Of a stretch of 44,424 bases of DNA, positions 6,748 to 15,961 are shown piece by piece. Made by a program: the position numbers and the translations under genes. Under the pieces are notes generated by a model that worked only from the letters and a program-made list of their open reading frames with translations, did not search any database and was not told where the DNA came from. Positions within the stretch are counted from its first letter, which is position 1; every line of letters starts with the position of its first letter. The stretch is from Patescibacteria group bacterium. GTDB taxonomy: Bacteria > Patescibacteriota > Patescibacteriia > UBA9570 > JAHJKD01. The DNA is taken from contig JAHJKD010000010.1 of assembly GCA_018822435.1 (NCBI GenBank), forward strand, positions 1-44,424. The letters run 5' to 3'.

Positions 6748-7167
6748 TCATTTTTCCCTAAATCCGAAATCCCGCCACTCCATTACATAATCCCCTATTT
6801 CACTGCTGACTGCTAAATCATTCAACCCGTCATTATCTACATCTTTTATTTCCATATCAAATATCTCATGCGGGATCGTTGAAGAGCCCCATTGCAATTC
6901 CGGCTCCCCTGTCTCCAGCTTGTAAACGAATAAATGATTGCCGTAATCATCTATATTTTTATCCAGCCAAAAAGGCAGGTCCGGGCCGTAATAACCCCTT
7001 TTTTCCAAAACCACTAATTTTTCATCAAGACCGTCATTATCGACGTCCCCGATCACGGAAAATTTAATTTTTTGCGAAGCGCCGGCCAGCGGCCATAAAA
7101 GCCAAATTAAAAGGATGCCGATAATAATTATTATGATGGCTATAATTATAAAATGCCTTTTTTTCAT
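6748..7167 (-). CDS. Membrane-anchored protein with FG-GAP/VCBS-like calcium loops
   Basis: A 139-residue protein with one N-terminal membrane anchor (residues 6-25) and an exposed C-terminal domain. Two Asp-x-Asp-x-Asp-Gly loops, GDVDNDGLDEKLVV (from 40) and KDVDNDGLNDLAV (from 108), match the calcium-binding motif of FG-GAP/VCBS or dockerin-like repeats. Two repeats are too few for a full propeller, so it may be a short variant. It is the last gene of a three-gene unit of exported proteins, 6 nt after the DUF3160 gene. A role in cell-surface binding is only inferred. Confidence 0.65.
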   Translation of the reverse strand: MKKRHFIIIAIIIIIIGILLIWLLWPLAGASQKIKFSVIGDVDNDGLDEKLVVLEKRGYYGPDLPFWLDKNIDDYGNHLFVYKLETGEPELQWGSSTIPHEIFDMEIKDVDNDGLNDLAVSSEIGDYVMEWRDFGFREK

Positions 7168-7173
7168 TTATGA

Positions 7174-9423
7174 TTATGGATTATACGGATCCTCGACCAG
7201 AAATTCCGCCTGCCACTCGGCATAAGGGGGAACGTCTTCAAAATTGTCTAGCTTATTGCGCCACTTAGTGTCTGTCATCCTGTCAGCCAAGGGCACCATG
7301 AATTCATATTGCGAATAGACCCCGCCCTTGCCGATGCGAAGTTGGCCGTCCATGGGAAATACGACGTAAATTTGATTGATGCGTCCTGTGGCCTCTTCTA
7401 ATACGCTTCCGTTCGGATCCGTGGCCACGTCCGTAATAAGGGCGGCGGGATTGTCATTCAAAAGGTCCTCCGTTGTTTTATCCTTCCTTTCCTCTTCAGA
7501 AAATGTCTCCAGCCAAAGATGCTCCAATGAACCGCCGTAAGACCTGATAAGGTCATATTCCTTATCGGTCAGATCTTCATTTTCCAGCTCTTTGACGGAA
7601 ATGTCCCTTAAGCTTGTCACCAGCTCATTAAATCTTTCCAGGTTCTCCTTGTCTTTGCTTGCGATGAGCCCGCGCACATCCAGTCCCTCCTCAGTCAGCA
7701 GAATCAGGCTGGAAAGCCGGTTATAAACTTCCGGCACAGGCTCCACGTAGCCCCGGTCATCCTTTTCTTTCGGAGCGCCGGCGCCCAGCTCGGCATAAAC
7801 CTGCTTAGCATACAAAATTGTATCGTGCTTAAGTTCGGTCCAGGATGAAATGTAGGTATTGAGCTGCTTTCTGAACCAGGCATTATTTGTCATGAAGGAA
7901 GGGTAGCCCTGGCCCGGCTCCTGAAGCAGCGGACGAAGGGCGTACATCCAGCCCCAGTAAAGGTTCTGCGTCCAGGTCGCCTGGTCCAGGCCGTCTATAT
8001 ATTCCTGTAAAGACGTCATGTTCTCCGGATAATTCAAATATTCTGTCTCCCCCATTTTATCAAGAATTCCGTAGGCTTCTTCTGAACCCATTCCGGCCGG
8101 AATGTCCAAATTATTGGGCAGCATCCGGGAAAGGCCTTCCTTAGGACAGTCTTTCGTGCCATCCTTATTGCCGACCTGGCGGCATATTAAATTCTGGAAT
8201 ATATCAGCATCGATCGTATATCTCTGGCCCATGAAGCGGAAACCGGCTATCTCTTCATCCAGATCCGGGTTGCCTCCGGCCGTCACTCCCAGAACCGGTA
8301 TGGAATTTATTTCCGGCGGATCCAATTTTTTTACCTCCGACCAGTATTGGTCGAACTTGGCGCTGTCCGTCAGATCTGTTACGGTCGCATCCGGGCCGTA
8401 AATCTTGTCCATCACGGGTTTGACCTGGTAATAAGATATGTCATCGGCTTTGCCGACAAAAAAGTTTGTCGGTTCATAAATGCTGTCCCACAACTCCCTG
8501 ATATCAGCATCATACATTATTTTTGTGGCCAGAGCCGCTCCCCTGGCTTCGTCCTCTTGCTTGAAGCGGAAAGTCATCCGGCCGTACCACATCATGGCCT
8601 TAAAATACCTTTTCAGTTCCTCGCTCTTGTCATAATGGCCGCGCGGAATATATTGGGAATAGTCCTCCCGCAAGCCGTTCCCCCACAGGGGCGATTCAGT
8701 TATGCCGTTATGCGCATTGATCAATTCCAGTTCCTGATCGACAATCTCCTTTACCTGGGGATCGACGGAATAATCAGGATCTAACAATTTCTTGCCCACG
8801 GAAAAGAAAGCCAGATTTTTCACGGCCTGGCCTTCCCAGTCCGTCCCTTTTAATTCCTCGATCTGTTTTTTTGACTTAGCGATCATCTCATCTGTCAGGT
8901 TACCAGCTGCCTTGACCAGATGTTCCTTTTCCACCTTTTCCAGCAAATAATTAAAGTAAAGATGATAATTATGCAGGACAGAATCAGAAGCTATGAAGCT
9001 GGGAGTATAATTATAGCGATTAGCATCATAAAGCGTAAAAAATTCATCACTGAATCCGTTCACGACGATAAAGGCGTTCTCAGCCAGCATTTTAGTCGCT
9101 TCTTGGGAAAATCCGTCCACCAGATCCGCGTTTTCCACGTTGCCAAGGTCTTTGTCGACCGTATAAGCCGGCACTTGGGGCGTATAATCCAGTTCCTTCT
9201 CTTTCCAGGTGGCAAAATTGGACGCTTCCGCTTTCGGTGTCCTGACCTCATTGATTATTTCTTCAGCCACTTCTTCGACTGCCAATGGCTCTTCTTTTGA
9301 TTCATTCCAATAATAAAAACCGAGGATCAGGCCCAAAGCCAGCATCCCGACCATCAGCACTCCAAGCACGATTAAAACTACTATAAGTACCTTTGGTCCT
9401 TTAGATTTCTTGTTTTCCTCCAT
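7174..9423 (-). CDS. DUF3160 domain exported protein
   Basis: A 749-residue protein with a short basic cytoplasmic tail, one transmembrane anchor (about 10-35) and a large extracytoplasmic domain. The pattern YTPSFIASDSVLHNYHLYFN, followed by RGHYDKSEELKRYFKAMMWY and GRMTFR, matches what I know of DUF3160, a family of surface proteins of unknown function found in several candidate phyla and archaea. Cysteines are rare and no catalytic motif is visible. It lies 17 nt after the NHL-repeat gene and 6 nt before the FG-GAP-like gene, so all three probably share the promoter at 11852-11880. The segment near residue 580 aligns less clearly with the family. Confidence 0.8.
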   Translation of the reverse strand: MEENKKSKGPKVLIVVLIVLGVLMVGMLALGLILGFYYWNESKEEPLAVEEVAEEIINEVRTPKAEASNFATWKEKELDYTPQVPAYTVDKDLGNVENADLVDGFSQEATKMLAENAFIVVNGFSDEFFTLYDANRYNYTPSFIASDSVLHNYHLYFNYLLEKVEKEHLVKAAGNLTDEMIAKSKKQIEELKGTDWEGQAVKNLAFFSVGKKLLDPDYSVDPQVKEIVDQELELINAHNGITESPLWGNGLREDYSQYIPRGHYDKSEELKRYFKAMMWYGRMTFRFKQEDEARGAALATKIMYDADIRELWDSIYEPTNFFVGKADDISYYQVKPVMDKIYGPDATVTDLTDSAKFDQYWSEVKKLDPPEINSIPVLGVTAGGNPDLDEEIAGFRFMGQRYTIDADIFQNLICRQVGNKDGTKDCPKEGLSRMLPNNLDIPAGMGSEEAYGILDKMGETEYLNYPENMTSLQEYIDGLDQATWTQNLYWGWMYALRPLLQEPGQGYPSFMTNNAWFRKQLNTYISSWTELKHDTILYAKQVYAELGAGAPKEKDDRGYVEPVPEVYNRLSSLILLTEEGLDVRGLIASKDKENLERFNELVTSLRDISVKELENEDLTDKEYDLIRSYGGSLEHLWLETFSEEERKDKTTEDLLNDNPAALITDVATDPNGSVLEEATGRINQIYVVFPMDGQLRIGKGGVYSQYEFMVPLADRMTDTKWRNKLDNFEDVPPYAEWQAEFLVEDPYNP

Positions 9424-9440
9424 ATATATTTTTAATTAAA

Positions 9441-11825
9441 TTAAGGGGCCCAATAATCAATATTTGGCACATTGCCGGAATATTCCTGGGCAGCAAAAGC
9501 GCGCAGGCCGTAAGCCGCCTGGCCGTCGCTATTCTGGACTTTAATCTGATAAAAGCCGGCTGGCATCGCTCCGATCGGAACTTCTATTGCTAATGATGAA
9601 TCTGATTGTACAAAAGTCGGTAACTCATAATTTCCTAGCCAGGCTTTGGCGCCATAGCGGAATTCACTGCCTTTGACCTCAATCATGGCTTTGCCCGACG
9701 GGTAATCTGAAAATTTCAATGACTGCGGCGAACAATAGGCAAATGTTGGGGCCGGATCTGTAAATGGCGGTTCTCCTTTAGTGTCTATTTTCCGAATAAT
9801 ATCATTGTTAGAATCTGCTACGTATAAATATTTTCCTCTTTTGACCATGCCATTTGGATTATTATACTGGGCATGATCCCGGTCGCCATTTTGAAATCCT
9901 CGATTGCCATCGCCGGAAACCAATTTGGTTACCCTGTTCTGAAAATCAACTACCCTTACTCTTTGGCTGCCCACTTCAGAAAAATAGAGCATTTTATCCT
10001 TTAAGTGAAGTTTTTGCGGCAGAGATAAAACTGCATCACTGTAATTGCCGTCTTCATAACCCGGTTTGCCTTTTCCCACGAGCGTAGAAACAGTCCTATT
10101 TTCTAAATTAATTTTTCTAATCGCATGATTTTCTCGGTCAGCCACGTATAGTCTTTTACCTTTCTTGCTGATAGCCAGACCCATTGGCGCGTTAAACCGG
10201 GCATTCTTGCCTTTTCCGTCTGTAAAACCATAGCTAGTTGACCCGGCAATAAATTTTACTTTGCCCTTTCTATTGCCTCTGGTAGTGACTCGCATAATTT
10301 TATTGTTGCCTGTGTCAGCTACATATAAATATTTTCCGTCAGGAGATAAGACTGCTCCGCCCGGCCTGGAAAAATATGCACAACCAGCCACGCCAAGGTT
10401 GAATTCATTCGGACACGCCGCCCCTTTTGAAGACCCATTATCTTCACTGGCCAGTGAATTAATAGCGCCCGCACCAGTAAGATAATAAGCCGTCCTGGTC
10501 TTAACATTAATATATCTGATTCTATTATTGAACTGATCAACCACATAAAGTTTCTTGCCGTCCGGCGCCATTTCAATATCAATCACGTTTGAGAACCTGG
10601 CATTGCCGCCCACATAACCTTTATTGTCATTCTTATTGTAATTATCAATTACATTGCCCGCTACTTGTTTGGTAAATTTAGTGTTAAACTTTGTTTTCCT
10701 GACTTTATTATTTTCGGCAATATATACCCATTTTTTATTTTTAGATAAAGCTAAATCTTTTGGTCTTCCGTATAACGGATGGTTACCATTTTTATTTCCA
10801 AACCGATCTTCACCAGCATAAATGCCATTATCATCCGGGTCCAAAAGATTATATCTATAAATGATACCAATGCCAGTCGAGGCAATATAAGCATTATTAT
10901 TATGAATAGCGATGCCATTAGGAAAATTCAGGGACACCATATTTTCATCAGAGGCAACTAAATTTACTTGGCAGCCGCCTGGTGCATTCGTGTCTATTTG
11001 CCACAAATAACCAATACCGACTCCCGGAGTTCCGGATTTAAAATTACCAGTTCCGTCTGTTACATAAATATCTGTATTTCCGGATTCATCTTCATATAAA
11101 GATAGTCCCCATAAATTTCTAAACTTAGCCTGGGACAAACAAGCTCCCCCTTTGTTTCCCGCTGTACCTGTTCCGGCAATTGGTTGGATATATCCACCAT
11201 CCAATTTAACTTTTACCAACTGGTTGCCGCCTGAATTCGTTACATAGGCATAAGTACCGGCCTTATTTATTTTAATTTTTTTAGGATTATCAAGAGATGA
11301 AGTGATGGTTGTTACTGTTCCGCCCTTGCCTTTTACCCTCTTTAATTGATTGTTGCCTGTATCCAGAAAATAAACAGTTGTTCCCCATGTATCTACTCCT
11401 TCAGGGGAGTTAAGTCCGCTGGCAATTGTCTTTACTTTTCCCTTTTTTATTCTTTTAATTTTATTATTGCCTGTGTCGGCCACAAAAACTGCTCCGGTGG
11501 AACTTTTAGCCACGTCTTTAGGTAGAGCAAATCTGGCCTTTTTCCGTCCTCCGTCTTTGTCTCCCCATGCACCTGTTCCGGCCAAAGTGGAAACGATATT
11601 TTTCTTATTAATTTTCCTGATAACATTATTCTCTGTATCAGCAATAAACATTGTCCCCTTCTTTCCAACATCAAGTCCCTGGGGGAAATCAAAATAAGCC
11701 TTCATTTTTTTCATCCCGTCACCGCCATAAAGTTTTCCAGCGAATGTCGTAGTGTCTCCGTAATTAGCACTAGCTGCGACTGGAAGTATAAGCATGAATG
11801 CAAGCGCAAAGAGTAATTTTTTCAT
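9441..11825 (-). CDS. Secreted NHL-repeat beta-propeller protein with C-terminal IPT/TIG-like domain
   Basis: A 794-residue protein with a signal peptide (residues 1-20, ending ASA-N). About ten repeats follow the NHL pattern, in which a Leu/Pro strand leads to a VADTGNNKIKRI-type strand (for example FIADTENNVIRKI near 60, YVADTGNNKIMRV near 500, YVADRENHAIRKI near 555). They probably form one or two beta-propellers. The last 95 residues, beginning FAYCSPQSLKFSDY, look like an IPT/TIG Ig-like domain. Such proteins bind surfaces or ligands outside the cell; no enzyme motif is visible. First gene of the exported-protein operon, divergent from the paralogue at 11930. Confidence 0.85.
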   Translation of the reverse strand: MKKLLFALAFMLILPVAASANYGDTTTFAGKLYGGDGMKKMKAYFDFPQGLDVGKKGTMFIADTENNVIRKINKKNIVSTLAGTGAWGDKDGGRKKARFALPKDVAKSSTGAVFVADTGNNKIKRIKKGKVKTIASGLNSPEGVDTWGTTVYFLDTGNNQLKRVKGKGGTVTTITSSLDNPKKIKINKAGTYAYVTNSGGNQLVKVKLDGGYIQPIAGTGTAGNKGGACLSQAKFRNLWGLSLYEDESGNTDIYVTDGTGNFKSGTPGVGIGYLWQIDTNAPGGCQVNLVASDENMVSLNFPNGIAIHNNNAYIASTGIGIIYRYNLLDPDDNGIYAGEDRFGNKNGNHPLYGRPKDLALSKNKKWVYIAENNKVRKTKFNTKFTKQVAGNVIDNYNKNDNKGYVGGNARFSNVIDIEMAPDGKKLYVVDQFNNRIRYINVKTRTAYYLTGAGAINSLASEDNGSSKGAACPNEFNLGVAGCAYFSRPGGAVLSPDGKYLYVADTGNNKIMRVTTRGNRKGKVKFIAGSTSYGFTDGKGKNARFNAPMGLAISKKGKRLYVADRENHAIRKINLENRTVSTLVGKGKPGYEDGNYSDAVLSLPQKLHLKDKMLYFSEVGSQRVRVVDFQNRVTKLVSGDGNRGFQNGDRDHAQYNNPNGMVKRGKYLYVADSNNDIIRKIDTKGEPPFTDPAPTFAYCSPQSLKFSDYPSGKAMIEVKGSEFRYGAKAWLGNYELPTFVQSDSSLAIEVPIGAMPAGFYQIKVQNSDGQAAYGLRAFAAQEYSGNVPNIDYWAP

Positions 11826-11851
11826 AAGAAATTTTTAATTTATATAACTTT

Positions 11852-11880
11852 ATTATACTAAAAATTAACAATTAGTCCAA
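11852..11880 (-). promoter_or_regulatory. Promoter of the NHL-DUF3160 operon
   Basis: Minus-strand TTGGAC (11880-11875), a 17-nt spacer, TATAAT (11857-11852). Predicted start near 11845 with a 20-nt UTR. The -35 box overlaps the -35 region of the divergent promoter. Confidence 0.65.
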
Positions 11881-11901
11881 CCACGGCTTTTTTGATATAA
11901 T
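11872..11901 (+). promoter_or_regulatory. Promoter of the 11930 gene
   Basis: A weak -35 TTAGTC (11872-11877), an 18-nt spacer and a perfect TATAAT (11896-11901). The ATG at 11900 lies inside this -10 box and cannot be the translation start. ATG 11930, directly before a signal peptide, is preferred. Confidence 0.6.
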
Positions 11902-11929
11902 GGATACAATATTTCCTAACTCAGCCCTT

Positions 11930-13762
11930 ATGATAAATAAACTGATACAAATAACAGCCGCATTAATAGTCGGCATTTTTTTTGCTGTCTCTGCAAATGC
12001 CGCTGTAATTTGGCATGAAGACATGGAAGCTGGCCCTGGTGCCTGGGGAACCACTGGTTTTTGGCATTTACAGGAGGATCCTCAAAACCAACATGTTAAA
12101 TCTTACTTATATAATATTGTTGTCCAATTGCCTGATGCTGGTTATTTACCAGAGGCTTATTCTGGCTCTCATGCCTGGTGGTACGGACAAACTGCCAATG
12201 GCACGTTTATTGGAAACCCCTATCCTGCTCCTCAGGGTTCTTGGAGCGGCGGCACTTCCCACAATCCTAATACCGGAAATCTAACGACGCCAAATATAAA
12301 TTTAAACGGCCAATCAAAAGCCACTCTCTCTTTTTGGACCTGGTGGGAAATTAATGGTGTGGATTCTGATCTATATGACATGATGTATGTTGATGTCTGG
12401 ACATCTGGTTCTGGTTGGCATAATCTGGGAAACATCAATCCCGCTGAAGACGTGGACGCCCCTCCATATAAACCATATTCTTCCGGCGGCATCGGCCAGA
12501 CCGGGATTTGGATTAATCCAAAATTTGACCTAACTCCGTATGCCGGCATGACCATCAAGCTTCGTTTTAGATTTGATACCGTGGACACCTTATATAATGC
12601 TTTTCGAGGTTGGATGATTGATGATGTAAAAATTACCAACAAACAAATTTTGCCCTCATTTAAAAACGCCAAAGTCACAGCCAAACAAGAATGCTCTGGT
12701 TTTTTAAATGGCGCTATTAATAAGCCAACGGTTTTTAGCATTAAAAACGCTCAGGCAGTATCAATAACTTCTAATCAGCAATATTCCATCTCTAAATATG
12801 GTAATCATGCCTGGGTATGCTCTGATAAACAAAAATGCTTTCTGCCTTCGGGCAAATATATATTATGGGCAAATTTTAATTCTGGAGAGAATTGCCCCTC
12901 TGCTAAAACATCTCAAGTCTCAGTCAAATTTAAAAAAAGCAATCTCTGGCCAAAAGCGGGCCCGTCTGGTTCTGTTATGTCAATTTTTGGCAATAAATTT
13001 ACTAATGGCATGAAAGTTTTTTTTAACGGCAACGAAACCAATGTAAATATCATCTCTTCTCACGAAGCCATTGCCCAAGTACCTGCCCTAACAGACGGTA
13101 TTTATGATATTGTGATCCAAGAAAAAAATAATACAGTTACCCGCATTTTAAAAAAAGCATATAAAATTAATAACAGTGCCAACTTAGAAATTTCAGGCGT
13201 TTCACCAAATGAAATTAATAATGACATAAAAAATTCAATTACTATCACAGGTACTGGATTCTCTCATAAAACCAAAATCACGATTGGAGGCGTACCGCTA
13301 AAAAATCGTATCTTTAATTCTGACAATGGCACTATAACCGGAACTTTACCAAAGGGAACTTCACCTGGATATCAAAATATACAGGTAACAAAAAAAAGCC
13401 AGGTCAATACAGAGGTCGGAGCAATAAAAATAAATAATAATTCTGATAGTCTTTATACCGGAAAAAAAGGAAAAAATCTTTCTAAGCCAAACCGGATTAA
13501 AAAAGTACGCGTTGATAAAATTGCTCCCGGAACTTTTAAATTCTCCTGGAAAAAACGCGCCCGTACGAATATTTATAAATACAGGGTTAAGCTGGACGGC
13601 AATACGATTAAAAAAGGAAAAATAAAGCACCCAAAACATAGTAAAACACTACACCCTGTTTTTATTACCCAACATCTTGATCAGGAACTTAAATTTCAAG
13701 TTCGTTCTCAAAACAAATACGGCCAGACCAAATGGAAGACTGCCGTATTTGTTGCCAATTAA
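11930..13762 (+). CDS. Secreted surface protein (MAM/jelly-roll-like + IPT/TIG + FnIII-like), paralogue A
   Basis: A 610-residue protein from ATG 11930. The signal peptide runs over residues 1-23 (ending ANAA before VIWHEDME). The N-terminal 230 residues carry aromatic patterns (FWHLQEDPQNQHV, WWYGQTANGTFIG, FDLTPYAGM, GWMIDDVKI) typical of MAM or immune-inhibitor-A-type jelly-roll domains. A middle part has two IPT/TIG-like Ig repeats, and the C-terminal 80 residues resemble a fibronectin III module (FKFSWKKRARTNIYKYRV). No catalytic residues are evident. It is closely similar along its length to the convergent gene at 13778, ending only 15 nt away. An adhesin or structural surface role is inferred. 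Confidence 0.8.
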   Translation: MINKLIQITAALIVGIFFAVSANAAVIWHEDMEAGPGAWGTTGFWHLQEDPQNQHVKSYLYNIVVQLPDAGYLPEAYSGSHAWWYGQTANGTFIGNPYPAPQGSWSGGTSHNPNTGNLTTPNINLNGQSKATLSFWTWWEINGVDSDLYDMMYVDVWTSGSGWHNLGNINPAEDVDAPPYKPYSSGGIGQTGIWINPKFDLTPYAGMTIKLRFRFDTVDTLYNAFRGWMIDDVKITNKQILPSFKNAKVTAKQECSGFLNGAINKPTVFSIKNAQAVSITSNQQYSISKYGNHAWVCSDKQKCFLPSGKYILWANFNSGENCPSAKTSQVSVKFKKSNLWPKAGPSGSVMSIFGNKFTNGMKVFFNGNETNVNIISSHEAIAQVPALTDGIYDIVIQEKNNTVTRILKKAYKINNSANLEISGVSPNEINNDIKNSITITGTGFSHKTKITIGGVPLKNRIFNSDNGTITGTLPKGTSPGYQNIQVTKKSQVNTEVGAIKINNNSDSLYTGKKGKNLSKPNRIKKVRVDKIAPGTFKFSWKKRARTNIYKYRVKLDGNTIKKGKIKHPKHSKTLHPVFITQHLDQELKFQVRSQNKYGQTKWKTAVFVAN

Positions 13763-13777
13763 ATTTTATCTAAAAAA

Positions 13778-15733
13778 CTATTCTACTAGAAAGGTCTTGG
13801 GCTGGCTCCAAATGCCTTTATATTTATTAAACGCTTTTACTTCGACTTTAACAGTCTTGCCATAGAATTCAGCCACAAAATATTCATCTAGAATCTTGCT
13901 GTGTTTTGGATCCTTAATTTTTCCTCTTTTTACGACTTTGCCCTCATATTTAATGCGATACCTATAAAAATTAGCTCGGTTTTTCTTTTTCCAAGAAATC
14001 TTAATATTGTCTCCATCTAAATGAGTAACATTAATTTTCTTGACAGTAGCCGGCCGGGAAAGATTTGTGGTGTTCATGCCGTCATACAAATCATTTGTAA
14101 TGGGCTTAACTTCAATAATATTTAGATAGGTACCTATGAGCCCGTCAGGATTTTTGACCAAAACAGTCTGAAAACCAGGACTTAACCCTTTTTTAACAAT
14201 GCCGGATAATTCTTGTGTGCTTGGGTCGTAATTAACATCTTCCAAAGGCATGCCGCCTATCAATACCTTAGTATTATCCGATAAATTTTCTCCAGTAAAT
14301 GTAAAAGTTGCCCCAACGTCATTATTGACTGTTAGAGGCGTTCCGTCCGTTATGATAGGTGGTTGATTCGGTGTAATGGTCAGCGCGTTTTTCATTGTCT
14401 TCTGACCAGTGCCGCCGGTTCCGGAAATTATTAAATCATATTTACCAACTGGTAGCGTAGCAATGCCCCTGTTTGTATTATCTTTAATTTCATCATGAAT
14501 TGGCTGGCTCCATTCCCCTGCTTTTTGGGTTGAATCCTCCCTCACCTCCAGAGCAGCCGCTGCAGCAACTTCAGGATTCAAGATCTGTCCCTGATTACCA
14601 GAAACGACTTTAAATTGATCAGATGTGCCGTTTTCAAAGCTTGCTTCCATGCCAGATGTGAAATTCTTTCCAAAAAAGTTTATAGCCAGAGGATCATTTA
14701 TAGTTCTTGCCGCTGGCCAGACTCCAGCCCGGTCAAATGTGACTGTGGCCGAAGAAGGTTGCCCGTTTGGACAATCATTATTTTTATCAAAATTATATGA
14801 CCAAAGCATATAAGTCCCGGCTGGTAAATAACAGGTTTTGCTGTTTGCACAAACCCGTTCATATTTACCATGTTTTGCTATGACAAATTTCTGGCTATAC
14901 GCAACATCAACCCATTGTCCTTCAGTTACTCTGAATAAACCCGGATCCGTCACCATCTGTCCGTCCTCGCATTTTCTTAAAGAATAGGCCCGTGCCCCTT
15001 TAAAAGAAGGCAGGATCTTTTTATCTGAAACTTTAATGTCATCAATTAACCAGCCCCGAAAGCCATTGAAATTCGAATCTTCACTTTCAAATAAAAAACG
15101 GATGTATATTTTTTGGCCCGCATATGGAGTAAGATCAAATTTCGGCCTAATCCAATTGCCGATAGAACCGACTCCTCCAGATGAATAAGGCTGAGGTGCG
15201 CCACCGAACACGTCAATTGTAGGATTAATCAAATCCAGATCATTCCAGTCTATTTTATTTGTGGAAACAGACACAGTCATCCAGTCATACCAAATCGGCG
15301 CCACGGCTTCTATTTCCCACCATGTCCAAAATGATAAAGTAGATGTATCAATATTAGTCAAATCAATTTGCGGTGTGATTAATTCTCCTGAATTTTCAGT
15401 TGCGCTTGAACCCCCGCTAAGTGGTGTTTGGGCCGGATAAGGCCAGCCAATATATGTTCCGGTTTTTGATTCTCCGTACCACCACACATGCTGCCCGGAA
15501 TTTGCATATGGCAGATAACCCATGTCTGGTAATGTTAAATTATCTTCGTAAAGATCAGCTCTTACATGCTGGTATTGAGGATTAGCCTGCAAATGCCAAA
15601 AGCCATCTGCATCCCATCCACTTACACCAGATTCCAAATTGTCTTCCCATATAACAGCCGCATTTGCTTGACCTGTTATGAGTAAACAAAAAAATAAAAA
15701 AATGCTCATAAAAGCACTGATTTTCCATTTCAT
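13778..15733 (-). CDS. Secreted surface protein, paralogue B of the 11930 gene
   Basis: A 651-residue protein with a signal peptide (residues 1-25) and the same architecture as paralogue A. Matching stretches include AAVIWEDNLESG, GFWHLQANPQYQHV, WWYGESKTGTYIGWPYP, FDLTPYAGQKI, RGWLIDDIKV, and a C-terminal FnIII-like module with RGKIKDPKHSKIL. It carries an extra segment of about 40 residues near the middle (rich in Ala and Glu, around VAAAAALEVRE) where paralogue A has a short loop. The pair is tail to tail with only 15 nt between stops, consistent with an inverted duplication followed by divergence. An extended -10 promoter lies about 38 nt upstream. Confidence 0.8.
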   Translation of the reverse strand: MKWKISAFMSIFLFFCLLITGQANAAVIWEDNLESGVSGWDADGFWHLQANPQYQHVRADLYEDNLTLPDMGYLPYANSGQHVWWYGESKTGTYIGWPYPAQTPLSGGSSATENSGELITPQIDLTNIDTSTLSFWTWWEIEAVAPIWYDWMTVSVSTNKIDWNDLDLINPTIDVFGGAPQPYSSGGVGSIGNWIRPKFDLTPYAGQKIYIRFLFESEDSNFNGFRGWLIDDIKVSDKKILPSFKGARAYSLRKCEDGQMVTDPGLFRVTEGQWVDVAYSQKFVIAKHGKYERVCANSKTCYLPAGTYMLWSYNFDKNNDCPNGQPSSATVTFDRAGVWPAARTINDPLAINFFGKNFTSGMEASFENGTSDQFKVVSGNQGQILNPEVAAAAALEVREDSTQKAGEWSQPIHDEIKDNTNRGIATLPVGKYDLIISGTGGTGQKTMKNALTITPNQPPIITDGTPLTVNNDVGATFTFTGENLSDNTKVLIGGMPLEDVNYDPSTQELSGIVKKGLSPGFQTVLVKNPDGLIGTYLNIIEVKPITNDLYDGMNTTNLSRPATVKKINVTHLDGDNIKISWKKKNRANFYRYRIKYEGKVVKRGKIKDPKHSKILDEYFVAEFYGKTVKVEVKAFNKYKGIWSQPKTFLVE

Positions 15734-15770
15734 AATTTTAATTTAATTGTATTTAGATAAATCTGTATAT

Positions 15771-15781
15771 ATTATAACATA
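15771..15781 (-). promoter_or_regulatory. Extended -10 promoter of paralogue B
   Basis: Minus-strand TATGTTATAAT, the same 11-mer as at rpiB and porG. The TG of the extended -10 is present and the -35 is weak. The UTR is about 30 nt. Confidence 0.5.
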
Positions 15782-15785
15782 AAAT

Positions 15786-15815
15786 AAAAAACCCTGAAAT
15801 AAATCAGGGTTTTTT
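15786..15815. terminator. Bidirectional rho-independent terminator
   Basis: Stem ACCCTGA (15791-15797) with TCAGGGT (15804-15810), a 6-nt loop, and A5/T5 tracts on either side extending the pairing. It would stop minus-strand transcripts of the SPFH island before paralogue B. Confidence 0.8.
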
Positions 15816-15863
15816 ATTTTCTTCTGTGATCAATAAGCTTGATAACAAAAGGAATTGAGGGAG

Positions 15864-15920
15864 CCCGCCAGACTGGTGATGGTTCGTTCGAAAACGAATC
15901 ATACACACTTGTCTGGCGGG
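15864..15920 (-). other. Long imperfect hairpin at the edge of the GC-rich island
   Basis: CCCGCCAGAC (15864-15873) pairs with GTCTGGCGGG (15911-15920). An inner hairpin GGTTCGTT-CGAA-AACGAATC lies at 15881-15900. It sits downstream of the membrane-protein gene and could protect or terminate the island transcript. Confidence 0.5.
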
Positions 15921-15961
15921 TCCCGGGAAAAAAGAGCGGGGGGAATTACAGGAGGGGGGGG

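Noticed and set aside
11900-11932. ATG 11900 as start of paralogue A
   Set aside because: It overlaps the TATAAT box, and the signal peptide begins at ATG 11930.
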